A DNA stretch of 64,000 bases from Klebsiella sp. WP3-W18-ESBL-02 (GTDB lineage: Bacteria; Pseudomonadota; Gammaproteobacteria; Enterobacterales; Enterobacteriaceae): the NCBI RefSeq assembly GCF_014168815.1, contig NZ_AP021972.1:4154001-4218000 (forward strand). Reading direction: 5' to 3'. The notes beneath the pieces were generated by a model. That model was not told the DNA's origin and searched no databases. It worked only from the letters and a program-made list of their open reading frames with translations. Every line of letters starts with the position of its first letter. Position 1 is the first letter of the stretch. Positions 16,038 to 25,593 of this stretch are shown in pieces. The position numbers and the translations under genes were made by a program.

Positions 16038-18242
16038 TTAGAAACGGAACGTTGCGGTTGCAACAACCTGACGTTCTGCGCCCCAGTAGCATGCATATTC
16101 GCTATAGCAGCTGGAAACGTAGTCACGATCGAACAGGTTATTCACGTTAACCGCGACGGACGATCCCGGTAAGCCGAAGCGGCCAAGGTCGTATTTCACC
16201 ATCGCATCAGCCACCGCGTAACCGGCTACGCTAAACGCTTCGTTTTTCTTCGCCGCGTCGTTTTTGTAGTAGCTCACGGTAGAACCGGTGTAACGCACGC
16301 CTGCGCCGAAGGTCAGACCGCTCAGGGCCGTATCGTAGAAGGTGTAGTCGGTCCACAGAGACGCCTGATTACGCGGTACTTCCGCCGGGCGCTTGCCCTT
16401 GAAGATTGTGTCTTCAGTGTATTCCGCATCATTGTAGCTGTAGGCAGCCGTTACGTTGATGTTCTCGTTAACCGCCGCTTTCGCTTCCAGCTCGATACCG
16501 CGGGAGCGAATTTCACCCGTCTGCACGCTGTACAGGCCGGTAGAATCGTTCGGATCGGAGGTCAGGTTTTTGTTCTTCGTCAGCTGGTACACCGCGGCGG
16601 CCAGAACCACCGGCATATCTTTCGGTACGTATTTCACGCCCGCTTCATACTGCTTACCGCGCGACGGATCGAACGGTTTACCTTCTTTGGTGGAGCCAGA
16701 GGTCGGTTCGAAAGATTCGCTGTAGCTGAAGTACGGAGAGATACCGTTATCGAACAGGTAGTTAATGCCGCCACGCCAGGTGAACTGCTGGTCGTGATTC
16801 TGCGCCAGAGAATTGGAAGAACGCGTCAGCGTTGAGGTGGTCGCATAGTCATAGCGGCCGCCCAGCGTCAGCACCCATTTATCCCATTCCATCTGATCCT
16901 GCGCATACAGGCCGGTCTGCTCCATACGGTTAAGCACCGCATAGGGGAAGTTAACCGCGACGTTCGCATTACCATACTGCGGATTGTTCATATCCAGCGA
17001 GCTGGCGGAACCATACTGCGCGTCAACGTCATTACGCATACGCGAGTAGTCAACGCCGGTCAGCAGCACATGATCAACCTCGCCGGTGGCAAAGTTGGAC
17101 TGCAGCTGAGTATCGACGGTGAAGGCATTCATATCTTCATCAGAACGTACGTACTGACGGTTGATTTTGCCCGGCGCGCTGTAGCCATAACCGTAGACAG
17201 AACGGTACAGCGTTTTGACCTGGTCATAGCGCAGGTTCTGGCGCACGGTGAAGGTATCGTTGAATTCGTGAGAGAAGTTGTAGCCCACCATCTGCTGACG
17301 GCGCTGCATCTTGTTGTTTTTCTCACCTTCGTTGAAGTCGGTCGGCAGCTTGTGCGCGTTACCGTTGGCATCAATGTACGGCACAACCGTGCCTTCGCGC
17401 GGCAGCCAGCCATAGTAGCCCGCGTTCGGGTCACTCTGGAAATTGCTCAGGAAGGTGAAATCGGTTTTGTCATCCGGGCGCCAGCTGAAGGACGGCGCAA
17501 TCGCGTAGCGATTAGATTTGGCCATATCCTGCTGGGTATTCTGGCTGCGGCCTAAGCCGGTCAGACGATAGGACCACACGCCCGCATCATCGATCGCGTC
17601 GCTGAAGTCGAAACCGGTCTGCCAGAGATTATCGGTACCCATTTTGAACTGAATTTCACGCAGCGGCTCGGTGGTCGGACGCTTGCTGACCATGCTGACG
17701 ATGCCGCCCGGGTTGCTGTTGCCATACAGCACGGAAGTTGGCCCGCGCATCACTTCAACGCGTTCCAGGAAATACGGGTCCATGGAAACTTCAGAGTAGT
17801 TATTGCCCTGCAGTTTCATGCCATCCAGATACTGGTTGGTGTTAACGGTGGTCGGCGCGGTAAAGCCGCGAATCGAAACCACGTCATAGGTAGAAGAGCT
17901 ACCGCGAGTAGAGAAAACGCTCGGCGTGTAGGCCATCGCATCTTTGACGGTCGTCGGCTGGCGCATATCCAGCTCCTGACGGGTAATCACCGACACTGAC
18001 TGCGGCGTTTTCTCAATTGGCGTATCCGTTTTCGTCGCCGTCGCGGAACGTTTTGCCGCGATGGTCGGTGCCGGGCCCCAGGCGCTTTCTTGCGCAGCCG
18101 GTGCGGCGGTAACGGTGATGGTTTCTTCTTTCGGTTGTTCTGCTGCCTGTGCGTATACAGACATGCCGCTAACCGCTGTGGCTACTACGACCGCGAGTTT
18201 ACGCAGCGAGAGGTTTGGCTGAGCAGTTTTAAGACGCGCCAT
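16038..18242 (-). CDS. fhuA: Ferrichrome-iron outer membrane receptor FhuA (shortened gating loop)
   Basis: TonB-dependent outer-membrane receptor for ferrichrome-type siderophores. The ATG at 18242 gives 734 residues (E. coli 747): a signal peptide ending near residue 33 (SVYAQA), TonB box EETITVTAAP, plug domain to about residue 190 with GGIVSMVSKRPTTE, then a 22-strand barrel ending ATATFRF. The C-terminal cysteine pair in SSCYSEYACYWGAERQ is kept. The surface loop after SVYGYG is about 17 residues shorter than in K-12 and lacks its two cysteines. That segment is the phage T5/T1/phi80 and colicin M contact in K-12. Barrel loops are more divergent than the plug. Fur-type site upstream. Confidence 0.94.
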   Translation of the reverse strand: MARLKTAQPNLSLRKLAVVVATAVSGMSVYAQAAEQPKEETITVTAAPAAQESAWGPAPTIAAKRSATATKTDTPIEKTPQSVSVITRQELDMRQPTTVKDAMAYTPSVFSTRGSSSTYDVVSIRGFTAPTTVNTNQYLDGMKLQGNNYSEVSMDPYFLERVEVMRGPTSVLYGNSNPGGIVSMVSKRPTTEPLREIQFKMGTDNLWQTGFDFSDAIDDAGVWSYRLTGLGRSQNTQQDMAKSNRYAIAPSFSWRPDDKTDFTFLSNFQSDPNAGYYGWLPREGTVVPYIDANGNAHKLPTDFNEGEKNNKMQRRQQMVGYNFSHEFNDTFTVRQNLRYDQVKTLYRSVYGYGYSAPGKINRQYVRSDEDMNAFTVDTQLQSNFATGEVDHVLLTGVDYSRMRNDVDAQYGSASSLDMNNPQYGNANVAVNFPYAVLNRMEQTGLYAQDQMEWDKWVLTLGGRYDYATTSTLTRSSNSLAQNHDQQFTWRGGINYLFDNGISPYFSYSESFEPTSGSTKEGKPFDPSRGKQYEAGVKYVPKDMPVVLAAAVYQLTKNKNLTSDPNDSTGLYSVQTGEIRSRGIELEAKAAVNENINVTAAYSYNDAEYTEDTIFKGKRPAEVPRNQASLWTDYTFYDTALSGLTFGAGVRYTGSTVSYYKNDAAKKNEAFSVAGYAVADAMVKYDLGRFGLPGSSVAVNVNNLFDRDYVSSCYSEYACYWGAERQVVATATFRF

Positions 18243-18272
18243 TGGTATATCTCTGATGAAGTGAATGATAAC

Positions 18273-18291
18273 GTAAACGAGAATTATTATT
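18273..18291 (-). promoter_or_regulatory. Candidate Fur box upstream of fhuA
   Basis: The 19-mer GTAAACGAGAATTATTATT matches 13 of 19 positions of the Fur consensus palindrome and lies 31 bp upstream of the fhuA start. This is the expected position and regulator for iron repression of fhuACDB. Confidence 0.7.
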
Positions 18292-18420
18292 ATAACCAAG
18301 ACATGATAGGACAGGCAGCGGACCCATAGCAAGTGATATAAGTCCCTACCAGAATTAAGGGGTTAAGAAATAAACAGATGAAATAATGAGGTTAAAAAAA
18401 AGAAAAAAACTGGAAATAAA

Positions 18421-18447
18421 GAAGCCCCGGTTATTAACAGGGGCTTC
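18421..18447 (-). terminator. Terminator of mrcB
   Basis: Eight-base-pair stem (gaagcccc / ggggcttc) with an 11-base loop. On the minus strand it is followed by TTTATTTCCAG and then a long T stretch, in the right orientation and 37 bp after the mrcB stop. It separates mrcB from the fhuA promoter region. Confidence 0.85.
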
Positions 18448-18483
18448 TTTGGGCCTCAATCGGCGATGACGTGATTTACAGTA

Positions 18484-21015
18484 TTAGTTACCGCCGAACA
18501 TATCCTTAATCCATCCCGCCACGCCGTCGCTGTCTTTCTTCTCCTGCTGCTGAGCAGGCTGTTGCTGCTGCTGCGGCTGAGAAGTCGAAGAGTCAAACGG
18601 GTTCGCCGACTGCTGCTGCTCAATCTGCTGCTGGCTCTGCTGGCAGAGCGCATCGGGATCGGTCGTCCACACCGGCAGCATACGCGTACCGCCACCGCCG
18701 CAGATAAAGTTACCGCCGTCGTCAACGCCCATATTGACCACGTCTTCCGGCGGCGTCAGCTCCAGCGCGATCGGCGACTGGCTGGCCAGATAGCGTTGAT
18801 AGATAGACATCGCGCCGCTGGCACCGTACAGCTTGGTCGGCTGGTTGTTGTCGCGCCCTACCCAGGTAATCACCACTTCACGGCCATCGATACCGGCAAA
18901 CCAGGTATCAACGTTGTTGTTAGTGGTACCGGTTTTCCCTGCCAGATGCAGGTTCGGGTATTTTGCCCCCAGTTGACGACCGGTGCCGCGCTGCACAACC
19001 TGCTGCATGGTCCACAGCGTCAGGTACGCGGCCTGCGCCGGTACGGCACGTTCGGCCTGCGGGAAGCTCTGATACAGCACGGTGCCATCTTCCGCAATCA
19101 CGGAACGCAGCGCCGACAGCGGCGCGCGGTTGCCGCCGCTGGCAATGGTCTGGAACGCCTGCGCCACTTCAATCGGCGTCAGGTTCAGAGCGCCCAGCAG
19201 CATCGCCGGCACGGCGTTCAGCTGATCTTTCGGCGCGCCCAGCTTCAGCCACGTGTCGGTGACCGCCGGCAGGCCCAGCGCCATACCGAGGTTAACGGTA
19301 GGCACGTTCATTGAGCGGGTCAGCGCATCTACCAGCATCACCTGACCGCTGTAGCGGCGATCATCGTTCTGCGGCGACCACACCTGGCCGTTCGGCTGGC
19401 GCAGCGCGATCGGCGCATCGGCAATCCAGGTATTCAGACGATACTGATTCGGCTGGCTCAGCGCGGTCAGGTAGGTCGCCGGTTTCGCCAGAGAGCCGAT
19501 CGAACGACGCGCCTGCATCGCACGGTTATAGCCGGCAAACTGCGGCTCAGCCCCGCCAACCATCGCGCGCACTTCACCGCTGAAGCGGTCAACGACGACC
19601 ATCGCCGTTTCCAGATCGCTGAGCTTACGCTGTTTCTTCAGCACCGGGATGCCTTCCGTTGCCGCTTTTTCGGCCGCATCCTGGGCTACGGAGTCAAAGG
19701 TGGTGAAGATCTTCACGCCAGAGAGATCTTTTACCTTATCGCCCAGCTTAGCCTGCAGTTCCTGACGCACCATCTGCATAAAGGCCGGCTGCGGTGAAAT
19801 CACCCCGCCGCGCGGCTGCACGCCCAGCGGACGGGCGCTCAGCATATCGTACAGCTCCTGGTCAATCACGTTCTGCTGCTGCAGCAGACGCAGGACCAGG
19901 TTTCGACGCTCCAGCGCCACTTTCGGGTTACGCCATGGGTTGTAAATCGACGCCCCTTTCACCATGCCGACCAGCAGCGCCTGCTGATCGAGACTCAGCT
20001 CTTCCACCGGTCGGCCGAAGTAGTAAAGGCTCGCCAGCGGAAAACCGCGTATTTCATTGTCGCCGCTCTGACCGAGGTACACCTCATTCATATACAGCTC
20101 AAGAATACGGTCCTTGCTGTAACGCGCGTCCATAATCAGCGCCATGTAGGCTTCGTTCGCCTTACGCCAATAGGAACGTTCGCTGGACAGGAACAGGTTT
20201 TTCACCAACTGCTGAGTCAGCGTACTGGCCCCCTGTACCGTACGCCCGGCGGTCAGGTTCGCCAGCACCGCGCGCCCCATAGAATAGAAGCTGATACCGT
20301 CGTGCTCGTAGAAGTGGCGGTCCTCAGTAGCAATCAGCGTATCGATCAACAGATCCGGGAAGCCACTACGCGGGACAAACAGACGCTGCTCGCCGTTCGG
20401 CGAGGACATCATGGTAATCAGCCGCGGATCGAGACGGAAATAACCAAACTGGCGGTTATTATCCATGTTTTCGATGCTGTCCAGACGCGCGCCGTCAAAG
20501 GTCAGACGCGCACGCACCTGCCCTTCTTTGCTGTCCGGGAAGTCGAACGGACGGCGGATCATCTCGATGCTGTTCGCCTGTACGGTGAACTCACCGGGGC
20601 GCGTCATCGCCGACACCTGACGATACTGGGTCGCCGTCAGCAGCTGAATCATCTCATTCTTGCTGATGGCCATATCCGGCTCGAGGCTAACCATGCGACC
20701 ATACACCGCCGCTGGCAGCTGCCAGACTTTACCGTCAATACGGCTACGGATTTTTTGATCCAGATAGACGCCGTAAATGGCAATCAGTACCGCGAAGACG
20801 ATACCGAGCTTAACCAGGAACCAGAACCAGCGGTGTTTACCGCGCGGTTTTTTCCCCTTGCCGCCTTTACGCGAGCGCGGCTTTTCTTCATCGTAGCCAT
20901 CATCATAATCGTCGTCATACTCATCATCTCTGAGCTGTCGACGGTCTACCTTTTGCTTTGCCGGACGCGCTGGCTTGCCTTTACGTCCAATCGGCTCGCG
21001 GTCATTCCCCGCCAT
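18484..21015 (-). CDS. mrcB: Penicillin-binding protein 1B (bifunctional transglycosylase/transpeptidase)
   Basis: Class A PBP that polymerises and cross-links peptidoglycan in the periplasm, anchored by one membrane span. With the ATG at 21015 it has 843 residues (E. coli 844). Order of parts: an Arg/Lys/Asp-rich cytoplasmic tail, membrane span near 65-87, UB2H domain that binds LpoB, GT51 transglycosylase with ATEDRHFYEHDGISFYS (catalytic Glu near 233) and QGASTLTQQLVKN, then the transpeptidase with Ser in GSLAKPATYL near 510, SMN and KTGTTNNN. The C-terminus is Gln-rich and ends WIKDMFGGN. Same relative place as in K-12. Confidence 0.97.
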   Translation of the reverse strand: MAGNDREPIGRKGKPARPAKQKVDRRQLRDDEYDDDYDDGYDEEKPRSRKGGKGKKPRGKHRWFWFLVKLGIVFAVLIAIYGVYLDQKIRSRIDGKVWQLPAAVYGRMVSLEPDMAISKNEMIQLLTATQYRQVSAMTRPGEFTVQANSIEMIRRPFDFPDSKEGQVRARLTFDGARLDSIENMDNNRQFGYFRLDPRLITMMSSPNGEQRLFVPRSGFPDLLIDTLIATEDRHFYEHDGISFYSMGRAVLANLTAGRTVQGASTLTQQLVKNLFLSSERSYWRKANEAYMALIMDARYSKDRILELYMNEVYLGQSGDNEIRGFPLASLYYFGRPVEELSLDQQALLVGMVKGASIYNPWRNPKVALERRNLVLRLLQQQNVIDQELYDMLSARPLGVQPRGGVISPQPAFMQMVRQELQAKLGDKVKDLSGVKIFTTFDSVAQDAAEKAATEGIPVLKKQRKLSDLETAMVVVDRFSGEVRAMVGGAEPQFAGYNRAMQARRSIGSLAKPATYLTALSQPNQYRLNTWIADAPIALRQPNGQVWSPQNDDRRYSGQVMLVDALTRSMNVPTVNLGMALGLPAVTDTWLKLGAPKDQLNAVPAMLLGALNLTPIEVAQAFQTIASGGNRAPLSALRSVIAEDGTVLYQSFPQAERAVPAQAAYLTLWTMQQVVQRGTGRQLGAKYPNLHLAGKTGTTNNNVDTWFAGIDGREVVITWVGRDNNQPTKLYGASGAMSIYQRYLASQSPIALELTPPEDVVNMGVDDGGNFICGGGGTRMLPVWTTDPDALCQQSQQQIEQQQSANPFDSSTSQPQQQQQPAQQQEKKDSDGVAGWIKDMFGGN

Positions 21016-21111
21016 GCTTTCTCTCCGCAACATTCAGGCATAAAGGCCTGATTTTCTGTTCTTCCGTCACAAGACAGAAGAAGATATCTCTCAATTTTCA
21101 ACCGCAGTTTT

Positions 21112-21191
21112 GCCGGATGGCGGCGTTGCCTTATCCGGCCTACGAAAGCATGTGCCTCGGTAGGCCTGATAAGCGTAGCGCCATCAGGCGG
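21112..21191. repeat. REP/BIME element overlapping the hrpB stop codon
   Basis: Two inverted REP units (TGCCGGATGGCGGCGTTGCC and GGCCTGATAAGCGTAGCGCC) between mrcB and hrpB. The second unit runs into the last codons of hrpB, so its TGA (21186-21184) lies inside the palindrome. Confidence 0.85.
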
Positions 21192-23616
21192 AATACTTCT
21201 TCGTCCGCCGCGTTGGAGCGGTATTCGCCGGGTCATCCGGCCAGACGTGCTTCGGATAACGCCCTTTCATCTCTTTTTGCACCTCGCGGTATGCCCCCTG
21301 CCAGAACGCGCTTAAATCGCGCGTGATTTGCAGCGGCCGCTGCGCCGGTGACAGCAGCTCAAGCACCAGCGCCACGCGGCCTTCCGCGATAGTGGGCGTA
21401 CGGGCTTCACCAAACATCTCCTGCATCCGCACGGCCAGCGCCGGTGGGTTATCTTCGTCGTAGCGAATCGCAATACGACTTCCCGTCGGCACAGTGTAAT
21501 GAGTTGGCAGCTGACTATCCAGACGTTGTCGTAATGACCAGGGCAACCAATCGAGCAGCGCCTGGCGCAGATCGAGCGATTTCAGGCTGCGTAGCGAATG
21601 CACGCCGCTCATATGCGGCAGCAGCCAGCTTTCCAGCGCGGCCAGCAACGAGGCATCATCCACCGCAGGCCAGTCATCCTCCGGCAGCCAGCGCGCCGCG
21701 CACCGTAACCGCAAGCGTAGCTGTTCCGCTTCGTTCGTCCAGTTCAGCACGCTTAACCCCTTCTCACGAATACCGGTGAGCATCGCCTGGTGTAATTCGT
21801 TTTCGGACGGCTTCGCCAGTGGCCGCACGCTGAGCGTCAACTGGCCTATCTGGCTGCGGCGCAGCGCTTTTAGCGTCCCCTGCGCATCATCCCATTCAAT
21901 GGTGTCAGATTGGTGTAACAACACCGGACAGCGGCTGACCAGCCCGTAAATCTCCACCGCGCAGGCTTGCAAAATACGCGCGTCCGGCGAGGCATTCCCC
22001 TGTAGCAGCAGCGGCGCAATCAGCCACTCGTGACGGCCTAACGCGTCGTCGGCGTTGAGCATCGCCCCCATACCGTTTGCCAGCTGGTAGCGCCCCTCCA
22101 GCCCGCGTCGACGCGCGATACGATCGGGAAAGCCCTGCGCCAGCAGCGGCGCAACGGCATCAACGTCGGCCTGCCCGGCGCGGCGGTTCAGGCGCTTGCA
22201 CAGCTGCTGGCTGCGCTGCTGCCAGTTCCCCTGCGGGCGGGAAAACGCCAGTAGCAGGTCGCTGCTGGCACCGCGCGGCGGTTCTTCGAGAATCGCCGCC
22301 AGCCGGGCTGCCGTCGCCACCTCATCGTCACTCTCTGCGGCCACCAGCATGGCCGCCAGTCGCGGATCGTTGCCGAGCGCCGCCATCTTCTGCCCTTTTG
22401 CCGTCAGGCGTTCACCGTCCAGCGCCTGCAGCTGCGTTAGCAGACGGCGCGCCGCCGCCAGGTTTGCCGCCGGTGGCATATCCAGCCAGCGAAGCTGCGA
22501 CGGATCGGCGCAGCCCCACTGCAACACATCCAGCAACAGTGCGGAAAGATCGCTTTGCAAGATTTCCGCGTCGCTCTGCGCGCTGGCGCGTTCAGCCTGT
22601 TCTTTCGCCAGCAGATGCACGCAGACCCCGGGCGCCAAACGCCCCGCGCGGCCTGCACGCTGGGTCATTGACGCCTGGCTGACGCGCTGAGTCACCAGTC
22701 GCGTTAGCCCCGTACGCGCATCAAAGCGCGCCACGCGTTCCTGAGCGCTGTCCACCACCAGACGAATGCCTTCTATCGTCAAGCTGGTTTCGGCGATATT
22801 GGTCGCCAGCACCACTTTTCGTTTTCCCGGTGGGGCGGGCAAAATCGCCTGCCGCTGCGCGTTTAGCGGCAGCACACCGTATAAAGGACACAGCAGTACA
22901 TCATCAGCCACCCGCTCAGTCAGGTGCTCCTGCACCCGTTGAATTTCACCGACGCCGGGCAAAAACAGCAGCAGCGAACCGCTCTCGTTGCGCAGCAGCT
23001 CGGCAGTCGCTATCGCCACGGCCTCGTCAAAACGCAGCTGTGCGGGCAGCGACTGGTAACGGCGCTCGACCGGGTAGGCCCGGCCTTCAGACACAATCGT
23101 CGGTGCCTCCGCCAGCAGGCGTTGAAGCCGCTCGTTGTCCAGCGTTGCCGACATAATCAGCAGTTTGAGATCGTCACGCAGCCCCTGCTGAACGTCGAGC
23201 AGCAGCGCCAGCGCCAAATCCGCCTGCAGACTGCGCTCGTGGAATTCATCAAGGATCACCAGCCCCACGCCGGACAGTTCGGGATCGTGCTGGATCATGC
23301 GCGTCAGGATCCCTTCGGTCACCACTTCGAGCCGGGTATTCGGCCCGACGCAGGTTTCCGCACGCATCCGATAGCCGACCGTTTCGCCTGGTTTTTCATT
23401 CAACAGTTCAGCCAGCCGCTGCGCAACGTTGCGCGCCGCCAGGCGACGCGGCTCCAGCAGCAGAATGCGCCCGTCGATACCGCCATCGCGCAAAATTTGC
23501 AGCGGCAGCCAGGTCGATTTACCCGCGCCCGTTGGCGCATTTAACAGCACCTGCGGGGCATGGCGTAAGGCATGAAGGAGTTCAGGAAGGACGCTGGCGA
23601 CCGGCAACAAGGACAC
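21184..23616 (-). CDS. hrpB: ATP-dependent RNA helicase HrpB
   Basis: DEAH-box superfamily 2 helicase of uncertain cellular role. I begin at the GTG at 23616, which has a ribosome site (ggag, six bases away) and gives 810 residues, close to the E. coli protein (809); an in-frame run to 23667 lacks such support. Helicase motifs: Walker A APTGAGKSTW, DEFH-type motif II in ILDEFHERS, SAT in LIMSATLDN, motif V ATNIAETSLTIEG and motif VI QRAGRAGRLAPG. Followed by an HA2-like domain and the HrpB-specific C-terminal domain ending WPDDPANTAPTRRTKKYSA. Confidence 0.95.
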   Translation of the reverse strand: MSLLPVASVLPELLHALRHAPQVLLNAPTGAGKSTWLPLQILRDGGIDGRILLLEPRRLAARNVAQRLAELLNEKPGETVGYRMRAETCVGPNTRLEVVTEGILTRMIQHDPELSGVGLVILDEFHERSLQADLALALLLDVQQGLRDDLKLLIMSATLDNERLQRLLAEAPTIVSEGRAYPVERRYQSLPAQLRFDEAVAIATAELLRNESGSLLLFLPGVGEIQRVQEHLTERVADDVLLCPLYGVLPLNAQRQAILPAPPGKRKVVLATNIAETSLTIEGIRLVVDSAQERVARFDARTGLTRLVTQRVSQASMTQRAGRAGRLAPGVCVHLLAKEQAERASAQSDAEILQSDLSALLLDVLQWGCADPSQLRWLDMPPAANLAAARRLLTQLQALDGERLTAKGQKMAALGNDPRLAAMLVAAESDDEVATAARLAAILEEPPRGASSDLLLAFSRPQGNWQQRSQQLCKRLNRRAGQADVDAVAPLLAQGFPDRIARRRGLEGRYQLANGMGAMLNADDALGRHEWLIAPLLLQGNASPDARILQACAVEIYGLVSRCPVLLHQSDTIEWDDAQGTLKALRRSQIGQLTLSVRPLAKPSENELHQAMLTGIREKGLSVLNWTNEAEQLRLRLRCAARWLPEDDWPAVDDASLLAALESWLLPHMSGVHSLRSLKSLDLRQALLDWLPWSLRQRLDSQLPTHYTVPTGSRIAIRYDEDNPPALAVRMQEMFGEARTPTIAEGRVALVLELLSPAQRPLQITRDLSAFWQGAYREVQKEMKGRYPKHVWPDDPANTAPTRRTKKYSA

Positions 23617-23689
23617 GAATAGCTCCAGAGGGTTAACATTAAACGGCGTACATTGTAGCATCGCCACAATTCATAACCGAGTACCCACC

Positions 23690-24220
23690 ATGTCTGAGTC
23701 AAAAAGGCTGTTTTTCGCCATTGCTATCCCGCCGAAGATCCAGAAACAGCTGGTGCAATGGCGCGCCGAGCGTTTCCCCGCCGATGCGGGCGTGCCGGTC
23801 GTCGCCGCCAATATGCATATGACGCTGGCGTTTCTCGGCGAGGTCAGCGCGGAAAAACAGCGGGCGCTGGCGGCCATGGCCGGACGCATTCGTCAGCCGG
23901 GTTTTACGCTGCATCTGGACGATGCCGGGCAGTGGCTGCGCTCGCGAGTGGTGTGGCTCGGTACGCGTCAGCCGCCGCGCGGGCTGCTGCAGCTGGCGAA
24001 TATGCTGCGCGCCCAGGCCGCACGCAGCGGCTGCTATCAGAGCCCGCAGCCGTTCCACCCGCACCTGACGCTGCTGCGCCACGCCGCGCAGGCGGTCCCC
24101 ATTCCGCCCCCCGGCTTTCACTGGGAGATTCCGGTCACCGAGTTTGTGCTCTACGAATCACGCGTCGTCGGTCACCGCACCCGCTACACGCCTTTGCAGC
24201 GCTGGACGCTCAGCGAATAA
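23690..24220 (+). CDS. thpR: RNA 2',3'-cyclic phosphodiesterase (2H family)
   Basis: Cytoplasmic 2H-family enzyme, formerly LigT, that opens 2',3'-cyclic phosphates at RNA ends and can ligate tRNA halves in vitro. 176 residues, as in E. coli ThpR. Both catalytic HxTx motifs are present: HMTLAFLG near residue 43 and HPHLTLLR near residue 125. It diverges from hrpB across 73 bp and is followed by sfsA after 13 bp, so thpR and sfsA probably form one transcript, with dksA near. Confidence 0.95.
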   Translation: MSESKRLFFAIAIPPKIQKQLVQWRAERFPADAGVPVVAANMHMTLAFLGEVSAEKQRALAAMAGRIRQPGFTLHLDDAGQWLRSRVVWLGTRQPPRGLLQLANMLRAQAARSGCYQSPQPFHPHLTLLRHAAQAVPIPPPGFHWEIPVTEFVLYESRVVGHRTRYTPLQRWTLSE

Positions 24221-24233
24221 TTAAGGAAACCTG

Positions 24234-24959
24234 ATGCAGTTTATCCCCCCGCTTAAGTCCGCCACGCTGATCAAACGCTATAAACGTTTTCTCGCTGACG
24301 TCGTTACCCCAGCAGGCGAAACCTTTACGCTTCATTGCGCCAATACCGGCGCAATGACCGGCTGCGCGACGCCCGGCGATACCGTTTGGTATTCCACGTC
24401 AGAAAATACTAAGCGCAAATATCCCCACAGCTGGGAATTAACCCAGACACAAAAAGGGGATTTTATTTGTGTAAATACGTTACGGGCAAATAGCTTAGCA
24501 AAAGACGCTATTTTATCCGGACGTATTCCTGAACTTACCGGTTACAACACGCTGAAAAGCGAAGTGAAATATGGTGAGGAAGGCAGTCGAATAGACATCA
24601 TGTTACAGGCAGATGATCGTCCTACCTGCTATATTGAAGTGAAGTCAGTCACACTTGCAGAAAATGAATTCGGCTATTTTCCTGACGCCGTCACCGTGCG
24701 CGGACAAAAGCATCTACGCGAGCTGATGAGCGTTGTGGCGGGCGGTGAACGCGCCGTTTTGCTGTTTGCAATATTGCACTCAGCCATTGAATATTTCTCT
24801 CCAGCGCACCATATTGATGCTAAATACGCAGAGTTGTTACAAGAAGCACAGAAACAGGGGGTGGAAGTTTTAGCTTATAAGGCGGAACTTTCTGCCGATA
24901 ATATGACTCTGATATCGCCGTTACCCGTCTCGTTATCGCGGGGTGAAGAAGTTGAGTAG
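24234..24959 (+). CDS. sfsA: DNA-binding sugar fermentation stimulation protein SfsA
   Basis: Protein of the SfsA family, reported in E. coli to stimulate maltose metabolism genes when overproduced and to bind DNA; the fold resembles a restriction-endonuclease-like domain. 241 residues versus 234 in E. coli, the surplus being a C-terminal SRGEEVE tail. Conserved blocks: RYKRFLADVVTP, HCANTGAMTGCATPGDTVWYS, GYNTLKSEVKYGEEGSRIDIML and YIEVKSVTLAENEFGYFPDAVT, the last holding probable PD-(D/E)xK residues. Start has AAGGAAACCTG-ATG. Its coding sequence is visibly more AT-rich than thpR or dksA on either side. Confidence 0.94.
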   Translation: MQFIPPLKSATLIKRYKRFLADVVTPAGETFTLHCANTGAMTGCATPGDTVWYSTSENTKRKYPHSWELTQTQKGDFICVNTLRANSLAKDAILSGRIPELTGYNTLKSEVKYGEEGSRIDIMLQADDRPTCYIEVKSVTLAENEFGYFPDAVTVRGQKHLRELMSVVAGGERAVLLFAILHSAIEYFSPAHHIDAKYAELLQEAQKQGVEVLAYKAELSADNMTLISPLPVSLSRGEEVE

Positions 24960-25115
24960 AAAGTGTTCGGGCTGCGGCGCAAATACGCTTTTCCTCACAG
25001 CATTGTCAAGTGTTACGTTTAGATAATTGCCATCCGGAAAAGCATCTGCTATTTATAGCGGCCTGATTTTTCCCCCGAACACGGGGATCGATAGTGCGTG
25101 TTAAGGAGAAGCAAC

Positions 25116-25571
25116 ATGCAAGAAGGGCAAAACCGTAAAACATCGTCCCTGAGTATTCTCGCCATCGCTGGGGTGGAGCCATACCAAGAGAAGCCAGGCG
25201 AAGAGTATATGAACGAAGCCCAGCTGGCGCACTTCAGGCGTATTCTTGAAGCATGGCGTAATCAACTTAGGGATGAAGTCGATCGCACCGTTACACACAT
25301 GCAGGACGAAGCTGCAAACTTCCCGGATCCGGTTGACCGTGCCGCGCAGGAAGAAGAGTTCAGCCTCGAGCTGCGTAACCGCGACCGTGAACGCAAGCTG
25401 ATCAAAAAGATCGAGAAGACGTTGAAGAAAGTGGAAGACGAAGATTTCGGCTACTGCGAATCTTGCGGTGTGGAAATTGGCATTCGTCGTCTGGAAGCGC
25501 GTCCAACGGCAGACCTGTGCATTGACTGCAAAACGCTGGCAGAAATCCGCGAAAAGCAGATGGCAGGCTAA
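25116..25571 (+). CDS. dksA: RNA polymerase-binding transcription factor DksA
   Basis: Binds the RNA polymerase secondary channel and works with ppGpp to adjust transcription of rRNA and amino acid genes. The 151 residues appear nearly identical to E. coli DksA. The coiled-coil tip aspartates are present in FPDPVDRAAQEEE (Asp71, Asp74), and the zinc finger has its four cysteines in YCESCGVE and LCIDCKTL. The ATG used follows a strong ribosome site (taaggagaagcaac); six residues upstream in frame are not part of the protein. A strong terminator follows. Confidence 0.98.
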   Translation: MQEGQNRKTSSLSILAIAGVEPYQEKPGEEYMNEAQLAHFRRILEAWRNQLRDEVDRTVTHMQDEAANFPDPVDRAAQEEEFSLELRNRDRERKLIKKIEKTLKKVEDEDFGYCESCGVEIGIRRLEARPTADLCIDCKTLAEIREKQMAG

Positions 25572-25593
25572 CAGAAAGCTCACACTCTATTTT

